The notes below the pieces were generated by a model. It was not told the origin of the DNA. It searched no databases and saw nothing but the letters and a program-made list of their open reading frames with translations. From Chlorokybus atmophyticus (lineage: Eukaryota > Streptophyta > Chlorokybophyceae > Chlorokybales > Chlorokybaceae): a stretch of DNA of 64,000 nucleotides. The position numbers were made by a program, and so were the translations under genes. This document shows positions 36,453-48,886 of this stretch, piece after piece (within the stretch, counting starts at the first letter, position 1; each line of letters begins with the position of its first letter). Where the stretch lies: NCBI GenBank assembly GCA_009103225.1, contig RHPI01001202.1, forward strand, positions 470,273 through 534,272, in the 5' to 3' direction.

Positions 36453-39400
36453 ATGGCGGTGGCAGCGGCGGGGCTGGGGTTGGTGGGGTGGGCACGTTCC
36501 CCTAGCGTGTCGCCCAAGAGGTTACCAGAAGCGCTGACTAGCAGCAGACGACGCCATGCTGTGCAGCTCAAGGGTCGCCGCTGCAGTGTGGCTTCACGAG
36601 CGACAGCTACTGCGCCGCCTGGTGCTCAGCAACACAGGCACCAGGAGAGGGAGGAGTACGGGGATAAGGAGCATGGGGAGCGTCTGGTTGCTCTGCTGGA
36701 CGTCGGTGGGATGAAATGCGGCGGTTGTGCTGTGGCGGTCAAGCGCATCTTGCAGTCGGACTCTGCCGTGGCCTCCGCCTCGGTCAACCTGCTCACCAAC
36801 ACCGCTGCGATTACTTTCAGCGAAAGCAATGCCTCCGCCTCAGACGCAGCGGCTCTGTTGACTGCCAGAGGGTTCCCCTCGTCACTGCGGCAGGCGCAGG
36901 TAAGCGTAGTATCCTTGCGCGCACTGTGCAATTGGTTCTATCTGCCCGTCCAGTGGCTCAGTGAGTGGTTTCATGTCAACACAATTAACATGCTGTCACA
37001 AGCAAAAAGCTTTTTGATTCAGAAGTCTACTATCAAAAGCAACCACAGTCGTAGGTCCACAACATCTACAACCTCGTCCACGCATACACTGACGCATACA
37101 TGTTGTTGTCAGCATGATGTGCTAAGCAGCAGCAAGCAGCCTTCTACAAGCGGCAATGCGGTGTCGGAGAGCACTTTGCGCCTGGCCGGGGCCTGGGGAC
37201 TGGTGGCCGTGTGCTGCTTGGGTCATGTGGGGCACCATCTGCACCACATGGGGCTGCACTCGCTCGCACATGGTAGGTGCTGCGGAATTGCAACCCACAG
37301 TTCCAAGTCAAAGTATACTCAAGTTTATACTTGTATTGGTAATTGCAGTTCAGTGTCTTGTGCGACCACTTCATTGCCAGTTAAGGGAGGCATCAATGTA
37401 GGTCATGTTGCCATGAAGTTTCAGGGCGAGGGNNNNNNNNNNNNNNNNNNNNNNNNNNNNNNNNNNNNNNNNNNNNNNNNNNNNNNNNNNNNNNNNNNNN
37501 NNNNNNNNNNNNNNNNNNNNNNNNNNNNNNNNNNNNNNNNNNNNNNNNNNNNNNNNNNNNNNNNNNNNNNNNNNNNNNNNNNNNNNNNGGGGGGGGAGGG
37601 AGGATGGCAGCGGACACCACATCACACTGATAGCATGCACAGTGCTACATTTGGCTTTACTGCAAGAATGGGGAGCTGGATTGCCTGCATCAGCGCATGG
37701 AATGATGCCCTTTCAACAGGTCCTGTGCTGACTGCATTTGAGCACCCATGGACACAATGTGCAATCGCTGCAGCTGCTCTTCTTGGACCAGGGCGAGGTA
37801 CGTCCACTTCAAAACACCAGCTCGTGATGTTATTCTTGTATTATGACATGCGCAAGTGTAATTGAGTCATAGACCCGTACCCAAGAAGGATATGCTTTTG
37901 CAGAGCTATTAGCGGATGGTGTACAGGCGTTTCGTAGAGGATCACCAAATATGAACTCTTTGGTTGGCGTTGGAGCTGCATCTGTTTTTGGCATCAGCCT
38001 GGTAGCGTGTTCAACTCATCCACAAACTGTTACCAGCGGTTGCGTTATGTATGGCAGCAACATAGCCACTGAGCACTGTGTTATTCTGCAGGTGTCGCTG
38101 ATTGTGCCCTTTGTTGGCTGGGAGGCCATGTACTTTGATGAGCCGGTGAGTTACGTGAAAATGCCTATTATTGTGTGCAGCAAACACGTTTACAGGGTAA
38201 TTACATGAATTTCACGCAAGTGGTGGCATGTAAACTTCTCACACTGTATGCTGTTGGTGTGCAGCCATGCACACTGTGCTATGCACTATGCAGCATGACT
38301 CAGCAAGTCAGCAGTCTAGTCATAGTAGCCGTGCTTATGGGTTGTCAGTTCCTGCATCAGAGTTGGTCGTCTGTGCCTCTTCGCACAACACACATGTTGG
38401 CACATGCAAGCATCAGCATGGTTTGTTTACTCCCGTGTGCATAAATACAGGTGATGCTTCTTGCGTTTGTTTTGTTGGGAAGGACTCTTGAAGAAAGAGC
38501 ACGAGCTTCTGCTGCTCGTGACGTCAAAGCTCTTGCGGTATGTTGGCTGATGCCAATTCAACAGCGTGATGCCCAGCACCATGTAACACTTGAGCAATGC
38601 GCAGTCGTTACTGCCAGCAAGTACACAACTGGTGCTGGACTCAGAACCTCAAACGGATGCCTTCACGAGTGTGGCGCGTGTGCGGGTGCCTACCTCGCAG
38701 GTCTGACTGTCATGAGTGACTCTGCATGCTGTTATGACGTCTGCTCTACACATATGCTGTTGTTCTGGTGCCAACAGGCGTGTTCAACAGGTGCGCAAAG
38801 GTGACCGTGTGCTAATTCTGCCAAGTGAACGCATACCCGTGGACGTAAGTGCCTTCGCTGCAGCTGGTTTGTTAACCTAAAAATATATGCCCATGCAGGG
38901 TGGCACTTTGGTTGGCAGGCCATTCATTTGTTAGTTGGGCTTGTTCAGGGCGTTGTACTAAGGGGCTCATCATCAGTGGAGGAGTCCATGCTGACTGGAG
39001 AGTCTTTACCCGTTCGCAAGACTGCAGGCAGCTCGGTTGTTGCGGGCACACTAAATTGGGTACGCAGTTAGTGCGCTGTGGTAACATCTGCATCAACATG
39101 TGTCAAGTTGGTGAGTTGCTGCCGGCTGGCAGGAAGCGCCCCTCCTGGTTGAGGCCACCGCAACAGGTGCTGGGAGTATTGTCATGGGCATCACCAGAAT
39201 GGTAGGCGCCCAGCACAGTCAACCTCGAGTGTTGTCCCCGCCATGTTTGGTCATTTCTGATAGCAAGCAACAAATATATGTTGCAACTGCATATGGTTCC
39301 CATCAGGTGGAGGAGGCGCAATCACGAGAGGCTCCAGTACAGCGGCTCGCTGATGCTGTGGCCGGGCCCTTTGTTTACACTGTTCTTGGCCTTGCTGCAG

Positions 39401-41506
39401 CCACTTTCGCATTCTGGTATAGTAGCAAGGTTGACATATACATTTCACGTAACATTGCTTGTGTGCATGTCACTCACTGACATGTGTGGCAGGTACTCAA
39501 TCGGCACGCAGATGTTCCCCGCAGTTTTGGACTCGGATTTCGCTGGAGCTGATGGCAATGCAGTAGTTCTTGCCTTCAAGCTGGCCGTTGATGTCCTGGT
39601 GGGTTTTACTGTTCGTTGTTTTGTTTTATGTTGGTTGCGGCTATGCACTGTGACTGAGCCGAGATGTGTGCAGGTGATAGCATGCCCATGCGCACTTGGT
39701 CTTGCAACACCTACGGCAGTGTTGGTGGCAACATCTATGGGTAAGCTTGCACCACCACCACCGCTGTTACTTACACGCATATATGCCTTCATCACCTCTG
39801 AAGTCTTTGAATTCAATAGGTGCAAAGCGCGGACTGTTGTTTCGGGGCGGGGATGTCTTGGAACGCGTTGCTAATGCGGATACCATTGTCTTTGACAAGG
39901 TGCGCCTCGTCTTCACCCAGATTACAAGCGCTGATGCAGCACCTACCAACTATCATGTTTGTCGTAAGGTCACTAATCACTGGCTACTCTCCGCAGACAG
40001 GGACATTGACCGAGGGCAAACCAGCAGTTGTGTCAGTTGAGTGCGTTGCCGATGTAGATGAACAGCAGTTGCTGCGCATTGCTTCAGGCGTTGAGGCCTC
40101 CACAAGGCACCCAGTTGCAAATGCAGTTGTCTCTGCTGCACGCAGTCGCAATGTGCTACCAGAGAAATTGTCCATCGAGGGTGCGTATACAGAACCGGGC
40201 TGTGGTGCTTGCGCTGTAGTTGATGGCAAGCGAGTAGCGGTTGGCTCTTTGTCTTGGGCCCTTGCACAGGTACGATTTACAGATTGCTGCAATCTGTTTA
40301 TTGGTATAGGCAACAGAAGAGTAGCATGGGCACTCAGTTGTCGCCACTTCATCAGCACAAAACTTTTCAGGTTGGAAGTGACACCTCCATACGGGCGGCT
40401 GCTGCGCGCCAGTTGCAAGAACGGCTGCAACGGCATTCAGACGCAGAATCGCATACGATTGCATATGTGTGCATGGAAGGGGAGGGTGTTATGGGTGCAA
40501 TTAGTGTTGCAGATAACATTCGTTGTGATGCTTCAGCGACCGTCCAAAGGTGGGCTGGTGCACAACAGGCTGACTTGTTGTAGCAGCTTCGCCATGGCTG
40601 AACCTCCCAATTGTTTTCCAGGTTAAAAGCCATGGGTTTGCGTGTCATGATGATGAGTGGGGACCGACCACCAGCCGCACACGCCATTGCGCGGACGCTA
40701 GGCATAAACAGGGAGGATGTATATGCGCAGCTTCGGCCAGAAGACAAGGCAGCGCGTATTGCTGACTTGCAAGCAGGCGGCGCTAGAGTCATCATGGTGA
40801 GAAGGGAGTGCTTGTTTAGTATGCTCGGTTCAAATTTACGTAGTATGAAACATGGTGCGACATAGCAACCGTAAGCGTCCCAAGTGAATGTTCTATGTTA
40901 CCCATGAACAGGTCGGGGACGGGGTGAATGATGCCCCTGCACTGGCGGAGGCTAGCGTGGGCATGGCTCTGGGTAATGCAACAGACATGGCCAACGAGGC
41001 TGCGCAAGTGGTCTGCCTTTCAGAACGACTCGCGCAGGTAAGCTTTTGTACCTTGCACTTGAATAGGTTTGATTCTGGGTTGCACACCCCAAAATTGGAC
41101 AAAGAGCCTGTGCATTCTCCTGGCTGGCTGTCGGAGCAGACTATGGAAGCTTTGGAGCTTAGCCGAGCGACGCTGACCAAGATAAGAACAAACCTTTTCT
41201 GGGCTTTGGCATACAACTGCATTGGTATACCCCTCGCTGCAGGCGCTGCATTGCCTGCATTTGACCTCGCCTTGACACCCTCCTTTGCTGGTAGGCGAAG
41301 TGCTGACTGTTGCACTTGTTGTCTTGTGCCCATACTGGTCTTATAGCGTGCAATGTACGCTGTGGTGCGCAGGTGCAATGATGGCACTGAGCTCAGTTGC
41401 TGTGGTCAGCAACTCCCTCTTGCTGCGACTGCAATTTGCTGACCCTTTCAAGTGTCGGGAGCAGTTGCCCGCAGAGTCTTCAGCGATTGAGGTAGCTTCG
41501 CGATAG
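36453..41506 (+). CDS. Plastid Cu+-transporting P1B-ATPase (PAA1/HMA6 type), interrupted by an assembly gap
   Basis: Exon 1 (36453-36899) carries a transit-peptide-like N-terminus and a heavy-metal domain with GMKCGGC. A second exon ends at 37272; its start is near 37111-37141. Then comes the N gap (37433-37588) and an exon of uncertain 5' end finishing at 37797. The rest is phase-consistent: 37904-38001, an exon with [10 protein letters not shown], an exon with [18 protein letters not shown], 38605-38700, 38791-38844, 38949-39059 ([11 protein letters not shown]), 39133-39201, 39307-39416, 39493-39598, 39674-39740 ([12 protein letters not shown]), 39820-39899 plus 39997-40269 (DKTGTLTEG across the junction, later HPVANAV), 40371-40549, 40622-40796 (MSGDRPP), 40912-41037 ([10 protein letters not shown]), 41140-41290 and 41373-41506. 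It pumps Cu+ across plastid membranes for plastocyanin. The missing residues are in the first membrane helices. Confidence 0.92.
37433..37588. other. Assembly gap
   Basis: 156 N inside the Cu-ATPase gene, bordered on the right by a G-rich run (GGGGGGGAGGGAGG). The lost sequence probably includes intron and part of the exon encoding the first transmembrane helices. Confidence 0.98.
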
Positions 41507-42989
41507 GTAGGCAGCAGCATACCAGCTGCCAATACCACTAGGTTGTACATTAGTTTGTGTACCTCTCTGTGGGCAATGAGGTAGCACTTATTGCCGCTCA
41601 TAACCGCCCGTACCTTATTTGGGACAATGGGCGTTGACATTGTGAGTGGTTAGGTGAAGTGCTTCGGTGGTACAAATTGTTGTAATGTTTATCAATAGAC
41701 AGAGTGACAGTTGAGGGCGTTTTGCGCGTGTCTAGATTGGGGATATGCTGAGCCAAGCCAGTATGCAGTAGCTGTATTTTCATGTAGAAACAGCTATTCA
41801 AGATCAGCTACTACACTAGCGTATAGCTCAGTCACTAGAGTATGCAATTTGCGTTTGTGGTGTGGTGTGAAAGAGAGCAACTCGCGCAATGTGACATTAT
41901 GATGCATTGGTATATATCCAAGGTTGCACACACCCTGTGTACTACTTTTGCAATGGATAGAACCAAAGCAAACTCAGTGTTCAATTAACCTTACCTGCAC
42001 CCAGCAGCAACCACCTCACATTGAACCGCTATACTACTCATGCTGTGCCCACATTGACCGGGCTATCTTTGTACCAATCATACCCCTCCCTTGCCAACCG
42101 AGGCAAGGGTGAATTGGGCAACACCATGGCTGCTTGTTTACTCACGAAAAAGGGCAGACATGGGGCTCTAGCATACATTGTCCAACATTCGAACGAGCCA
42201 CTACACATGCTTTGAAGTGCTGCAATTGCTTGTCTTTGTGTCTAGTTTGCTTGCTGCTTGTAACGCTGCTTGTTGTGCATAAGACACAAGAGCTGCGTAT
42301 AGCAAATTCCAAAGCATATATAGAACGGAAAGGCAACCGTGCAAGCATCAAGGACACAAGCAATTAAGCGGGGCCAAGACAGCATTACACCTACTTAACA
42401 CTGCTAGCATTTAGACAACACTCAAGGCAGTGGCAGTAGCAGTAGAGGAAGCACGGTGTACCACCTGCGGTGTGTAGGGAGAAGGCAAGGAAGAGGTTAA
42501 ACCCCAGCAGCTACCAACAGCATGCACGACGGACAGGACAACGCCTAGACTTGCCCCCATTCACAATGTTGCCAGCAGCGTAAGTACGGCGCCGCCGCCA
42601 CACCGGTCTTACCTGCCTGCACAAGACGTTATCCCACAGTTAGTGAATCGCCTGCAGCCTACCTAGACTCATGCTGTGTCATCTTTCGCAGTCATCATCA
42701 CACCGTTACTAATACACAGCATACCATCGCACCAGCAAGCCATGCACAGCAAGTTACCAATCATGATCAGTCATTAAACAAAACGAGCCAACAGCAGCTA
42801 GGCGACATGCGTGCGGGCAGTAGAACTGCTCCCCACACTACACACCTGTACCCAATCTAAAAATTAAGTTACTTCACTAACCTGTTCGTTCATGTCGTGC
42901 TAAGCTTGTTGTTAAACAGCTGAAAGAGGTACTGTACATTCTATTGTAGACCATCACTTGCTGCATATACATCCACTTGCGGAGTTATT
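41507..42989. other. Noncoding 3' flank of Cu-ATPase
   Basis: TGTAA at 41681-41685 is 175 bp after the stop and may be its polyadenylation signal. No ORF has family resemblance. Part may belong to the neighbouring retroelement remnant. Confidence 0.45.
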
Positions 42990-44967
42990 CTAGGACAGCA
43001 TGTTAAGCGTACCCTTTCTGTTGCATTGCATGCAGCAATGCCACCATCTCTGTAACAAAGTGGGAACGATGTGTTGTGACAACCTGAAGAAGTTAATGCA
43101 CCAGCATACAATCACACCCAGTTTAGCTGTTTTGGCAAAATATGTTGCTGGGTGCAGGGCCCTCTTCCATGGAATGGTTGAAAACTGAATATTCTTGAGC
43201 TTGTAGTACACTCTGGAACACAAGCCAATGTTAGGTGTCAAAAATAGCGTCATACCCAAAAAAGGAATGGTAGTTCCAGCAGCAGAGCTGTGTTAATGTC
43301 AGTGTCTGCTACGGGTACAGCCCACCTCCCAACACTGTGTCCACAGTGTACATGACTTCCTCAGAAGCAGGTATGTCCACGATAAAATTGTCATCCACAT
43401 ATCGCAAGACTGAACAACACCACTTACGCAACAACTCCACGTCACCTTGATCCTTTAAAGCGCGCACAAATCCCAGCTTCTTTGACCAAATAGAAGTTGG
43501 CCACTGGCAAATAGACCCCCACACTGTTCCCCATGGGGATCCTAATGCCCTGCTGGTGTAGGCTATCATGTGCAGTTGTTAAACAGAGGTTACGCAGCAA
43601 GTATTGCAACAACTCTGCCAGACATACCGTTGTAAAGGACTTGATGATATTGCTGTCCCTTTGGCCTGCTATGTGGCGTATCCACTCATGGTGCAAAATG
43701 CCCTTCACATACAATACCTTCAACAACGTTGCCCCTCTAAGTCGAGTTGCTGCACAATCAAAGATATTTCGCACTAAGTCAGACATGCATCCTCGCCTTC
43801 TACAGGTTGTTCGCCTCCCCCTGTTTTGTTGCCGCTACCAGCACTTGCACGTGAACACATACGCAATGCGTATTACGCATTCACATAGCTTGTCGGGTTG
43901 TGTAATAGTCGTAGTGTTGGAGAGCTATACCCCCTGGCGTAATTGTGTATATGTAGCTTTGTTTGCCTACTTGGCATGCTTGCTATGTAAGTTGTATATG
44001 CATGTCTGTGATACCGTATGCGTGACAACAAGTCTGCATGGTGTATGTTTGTGTACAGATTGGTGACGTCATACGACAGCATTTGCACTGGCATCAAACT
44101 TAATTCGCAGTTAATGTTGTGGTGTTCCAATATTGCAGCATGCTCTGAACTCCTTGCGAATCTTGTAGCACCCAGCTCTTCTTTGCACCAGAGAGTGCCA
44201 TACTACTTACCTACATTTAATGAAAATAAGCAATAGAAACTTATATGCACGAATCAACCACGCACCAACATGTATGAGAAATGTGGTATAAGCAGCTGCA
44301 ATAAATCTGGCCTTAGGTGGAGTTTTATGCAGCTTAAGCGTCATATAGAGATGTGACAGCCTCTTTGCTGCATGTTGTGTTAGCTTGTATTCTCTGGAGT
44401 CACGGAATGCCTTGTGGCGCGCCAAGACTTGTAATGCACTCTCAGCCACAACCTCATACGTATGTGTCTAACTCATCATGCAGCAACGTTCAGTAATGCG
44501 GTTTACACAACACATCAAAGACCCCATTGCATGTATACACTAGTTTCATAAAAATAAGTGCATCACGTAACGACCTCACCAAATGTCTATCCGATGTGGT
44601 TTAAGTCGGTGTAATTTATTGGGCGCAATGAGTCTTAAGACTGATCGACACTGCTGCCGCTTTCGGTGCATCAACCACAGCACCAGCTCATGCTGTCATG
44701 ATGTCACAGCCCTGCTCAGTTGTCAGCAAAAATCCCACTGGTAACAGCAACTACACAAAACGGCACATAAGTCGCAGCTGGTGGCCGATACTTAGTACTA
44801 GCTACGAGCAAAGCACGCAATGACAGTGGCCGCACCAGCGAGTAATTACATGTCACAATATGACCCAACTGCGGATGGACACACTGTGCATATGGCATGC
44901 TTACACAAAAACATGCAGCACTCAGCAATGATGCTGCCTGTCCTCGGGCAAATATACTGGGCTGCAC
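42990..44967 (-). mobile_element. Decayed retroelement with reverse transcriptase
   Basis: Five collinear fragments on the minus strand, in different frames and separated by stops, read as one RT protein. In order: HPQLGHIVTCNYSLVRPLSLRALL near 44880, SHLYMTLKLHKTPPKARFIAA near 44350, MLSYDVTNLYTNIHHADLL near 44080, QQGIRIPMGNSVGVYLPVANFY near 43550, VLRYVDDNFIVD (YVDD catalytic motif) near 43420, and LFLTPNIGLCSRVYYKLKN near 43220. The layout resembles Penelope-like and related unclassified algal or invertebrate retroelements. I saw no endonuclease domain, LTR or target-site duplication. Frame breaks mean it is inactive, unless some breaks are sequencing errors. Confidence 0.75.
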
Positions 44968-46352
44968 ATTTGGATTGCTTATTTGCCCAACGACTTATGC
45001 CTTGTGCAATGTGACCCATCCCGTACGTAGCTTGCCAACCCACTCCTTGCTACCTACCTCTTGCTGCATTTGCACATATAGCATTTGGTTTATGAAAGGC
45101 CTTGAGAGCAGTTGTTGTGTTGCCCTCCCTGCCCTGCTCGCCGTAAATGTGTATGTTTGTATGCTTATTGTCATAGCAATGAACACCCTATGCCATGTAC
45201 TTAATAAACCTTGCCAACCATGCAAGACAACACAGACTTTATTAATTGTGGCCATTGTGAAAATGAAAGCTGTAGTAATCTGTACATCCTCTGTGTTACA
45301 ATTGACATGCAATGTTGGAACGTCAATGCTGCCAGCATGCTTAATCGTACATTTGTATTCCGCATCTTTAATGCACACAACAAAAGGAGTACCACGCGCA
45401 CACACAGTTGTTGGTGTTGGCACTCAAGCAAGCACGCCTGGCCGGCAGGTCATTTAGATTGCTATGCGTGCATGACAAACATGGGGCAAGTAATTTCGCC
45501 ACTGCTCAACCAATCTCTAAATTACTACAGATTGGTTGAGGAGTAGCGAGTAGGTAGCGTGCAGGCGCGTGCCTCAGCCCGGTGGTCAAGTCAGGTGAGT
45601 TGTAGGGGTTGTTGATGGTTGGCATGCTTACGCATATTTGCTGCATGCTTTCCATGTGCACAACCTCCTACACCTCACCTTTTGTACACAACCGTCCTTC
45701 ATGCCGCTTTCATTAGTCGGAGGGCTCTGGGCCAAATGACCCTAGCCGGATAGTTCTGCTACTGTTGCCGCCGTCGCTCAGGAATGGCCAACGCATGTGC
45801 CCGCTGCAAGGCACATGGCGCGCACTAGCAAATGCGCGTGAACCTTTTCATTTTCCGCTGCTCTGCCTCTCACACTTTTGCGAAGTCGTGCATTCGCACA
45901 GACAGAGCACAAGCTGGAGTCCTCACTTAGCATGGCATGCGTCTCCATTGCCATCAGCTAGTCACATTACTAAATATATACCATGTACTACATATATATA
46001 CCGCGTGTCGTATGTTGTGCATAGCCTTACTGGCGATTCCAAGAGAGCGAGGATCAAGTTGCTAGCTTGTCAACAAAGCTAGGCCACTCATGCAGATCTG
46101 TCGAATGAAAATCAACAGATTTCATGCTTCCCATTGAAAGGAAGGATGAAATAAGTAATAACTGCGCAAACCAACACAAGGTCAACCAAGTCATTGCCCT
46201 TCTGCATCAATAAGGCTACTCAACAATCACGGTGTACCAAGGAACTGTGAGCTGCACAGCTTCAGAAGACATACATACCTACTTGGCTCAGCCTAGGTCA
46301 ACATTGTAACACAACTCGTCTAACCACTGCCAGCGGCATACCTGAAAGCACG
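44968..46352. other. Noncoding, possibly 5' retroelement debris
   Basis: Cys-rich minus-strand ORFs at 44995-45431 may be the decayed N-terminal part of the retroelement. A hairpin lies at 45497-45548. No gene is supported to the right. Confidence 0.4.
45497..45548. repeat. Inverted repeat, 20-bp arms
   Basis: CGCCACTGCTCAACCAATCT at 45497-45516 and a near-perfect reverse complement at 45529-45548 (18 of 20, inner 12 bp perfect), 12-nt loop. Confidence 0.8.
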
Positions 46353-48886
46353 CTACCGCTGCAACTCTAGCTTCTTGGCTTCCTGCTCCGCTAGAATGGT
46401 CTTGGCCTTCTCCAACACACTAAAGAATATGGAACCCCCTATACCTATCCACATAACCCTCGCGCCCACCCCACTGAAAAATGTGGACGCACCCTCTTCC
46501 CTCAAAATTGTCTGTACGCAGTCAACTATGCCCTTGTACCTGCCAGTCGTACCTGCACAGAAACTCACAGCTTAAGACAAGGAAGAACATACCCGCAGCG
46601 CATAAGATGCTGTTGCATGTGACCAAACCGTTTGCACAAGATGCTGTTGCGAGCCATACCTTGCACCATCAATCTGGTTTTGATCACATCTAGAGGGGTG
46701 GTTAACACAGCGGTCACCACTCCCGCACCCGCACCAATGCCTGCCAACTCAGGGCCGTTCAACTCCCGCCCGAGCTTGGCTCTCTGGTAGACCAGTTTTA
46801 GCTGCTCGTAAGCTACAAACTCAATGGCATCGAATGGCAGGTCCCTGAGCAGAAAAGAACCGTAGCCTGCATACAGACCCCGTGTGCCCTGCAACAGCAT
46901 AACACGAATTGCATTACCAATGACTGAACAGTACTAACCATGCAGAACACTTGATTTCAGCCAGTCACCTGTGTGCGGTAACTTGCTACTTAAGTCCTTA
47001 CCTCCTTTGCAACAATCTGCTTGACGGCTGTGATGGCGGACGTAAACTGACCAGTCTGCAATCGCTGCTTGATAACTTCCGTTGGCACGCGGACCAGCGA
47101 TGCCGCCGTTCCAGCTGACGTAGCCGCAGCAAAGTGCGCCCAAAACGACTGCCCTTCTGGCAGCCTCTTCAACAGGGCCTGTAGCAGGCAATTCACGTCA
47201 CAACCAGATGCATGTGCAAGCAAGCATGCCAAGCGAGCAAAACAGTGATTTACATGCGTAGATTTGAACAGACATAGCTTGCTGCCATGGTCAACTGCAT
47301 GCAATCCCGCAAGCAAGCTAACCACTTTCGTAAATACCTGCAGTGGTTAGCTGCAATGGCATTGCATGCAGCTGACCTAACCACTGCAGACCGGATGGGT
47401 GGAGCTGAACACGCACAGCTTGCCACTGTTAACCGCATATGACCGCAATAAGCTTAGCGATATCATGATTGCCAGCAGTGGTAAGATAGCTGCGTGCAAC
47501 GGCATTGCATGCAGCCAACTTCACCACTGCAAACCGCATGCACGGCAGTGAACACACATAGGCATTGCCTGCAGATGACCTCGCAGCAAGCTAACCGCTT
47601 TGGTGATTGCCAGCAGTGGTTACATTAGCTGCATGCAATGCCATTGCATTCAGCCAACTTAACCACTGCTGACCACTGCAGACCGCATTATGCGCTTAAC
47701 GGGTAGGAGAGCAGTAGATAATTACCGTTCGTGAAAGGTGTCATTACCTGCTTGACGGGCTCATATACGCCAAAGAAGATGGCTGTGGCTGGCGCAACAC
47801 CCACAAGATTTCCAGGTAGACCCTGCAGAGCATAAGCCATGAGGCCCCAGTGCATGTCCACTGCGCGCAAGAGTGCACAAAAGACCTACCGTGTACAGGC
47901 CTCGCAAGTTGATGGGCTTGCCAGCAGCAACCGCTTGCAACCGTGTCTTGATGGTGTCGATCGGATACAAGGCTGTCTCTACAGAAACGCCCGCCGCCGC
48001 ACCCGCGAGCATGTTGCGCACGATAGCCGCGCCTTGAGCTACCGCTTTCCCTTGCTCAGATGCGCTTGCGATCATGAACAAATTCTGCCCTGCCAACAGA
48101 CCTGTTTGCATATCTTTTGACATGAAGGTCATGATGGTCATGCTACAATGACATCTTTTTCCATGCATGCTACTGGAATCATGCACATACTCGGCTGTTA
48201 CGACAACCAGCTGCCACAGTGCACTCCTTACGTTTTCTTGAAAAGGCGGCACGTCACATGCACAATTACTTGCCTGTATACAAGTACTAGTTGTGCTAGT
48301 TACGTGCCACAACCAACACAAGCTCGACGAGGAACAGTAGACTGACAAAGAAATTGGGGTTTATGACCAGCATTGCACAGTTCACGACAATGCAGCAATC
48401 CATGTGCTGTAATCAGCGCATGACGCAAGCGACTAACAGTCGTGGCTCGCCGTACCCATATACCTCTGCATCCAGCAGAAAACCGCAATGCGCGTGCATG
48501 CATGCATGCCAGCTGGCTGTGGTGACATATTGCTGCGGCATTGTACAAACCAATTATGCACCTGAAGGTTGCTGGGATTGTGCATGGTTGTCGCTAAGCC
48601 TGACGTCCGTCCCTCCCGTTCCGGCCGTCATGGAGGCCAGAGGACCTGCTCGTCGCCTACGTCCCTGGCGACGGCGTCGTTGTTGCTGTTCTTGTTGTTG
48701 TCGCCGGTGTTGAGCAGCGGCCTGAAGCCCTGAGCGCAGCCTGCCGTGAACCTCAGTCGCCGCCGTGGCCACATGCTGGAAGGGCGCCGTAAACAGGATC
48801 AGCGCCTGGACGGCGTGCGGCGGCAGGCTCACAGATAGCTGCAGTGAGCGGCGCCCGTCAGCGTCGCCGCCCACCCCGGTAGCCAT
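46353..48886 (-). CDS. S-adenosylmethionine carrier (mitochondrial carrier family)
   Basis: Six exons: 48646-48886, 47890-48089, 47748-47822, 47002-47178, 46660-46888 and 46353-46552, giving 373 aa. Three carrier repeats each have the PxD/E-x-x-K/R signature: ALYPIDTIKTRLQ, LVRVPTEVIKQRLQTGQF and LTTPLDVIKTRLMVQG. The set GLYAGYGSFLLRDLPFDAIEF and VMWIGIGGSIFFSVLEKAK matches plant SAMC/SAMT and animal SLC25A26. It exchanges SAM for S-adenosylhomocysteine across mitochondrial or plastid envelopes; localisation is not decidable here. Exon 1 is unusual: about 80 residues with a Gln/Arg-rich low-complexity stretch, absent from typical carriers, and supported only by start codon, donor and phase. 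Intron 3 holds three hairpin repeats. Confidence 0.93.
47339..47692. repeat. Three tandem hairpin-forming units in SAM carrier intron 3
   Basis: Units start near 47339, 47474 and 47612 (period about 136 bp). Each reads CAGTGGTTA, then GCTGCA, then a CATTGCAT core, GCAGC, and finally TAACCACTG. Arms are perfect in unit 1 (47339-47350 with 47377-47388) and unit 3 (47612-47622 with 47660-47670), and imperfect in unit 2. Confidence 0.8.

Noticed and set aside
43873-44130. Treating the RT fragments as a spliced host gene (telomerase-like)
   Set aside because: Fragments lack splice sites at their borders and lack telomerase-specific motifs; a decayed retroelement explains them better.
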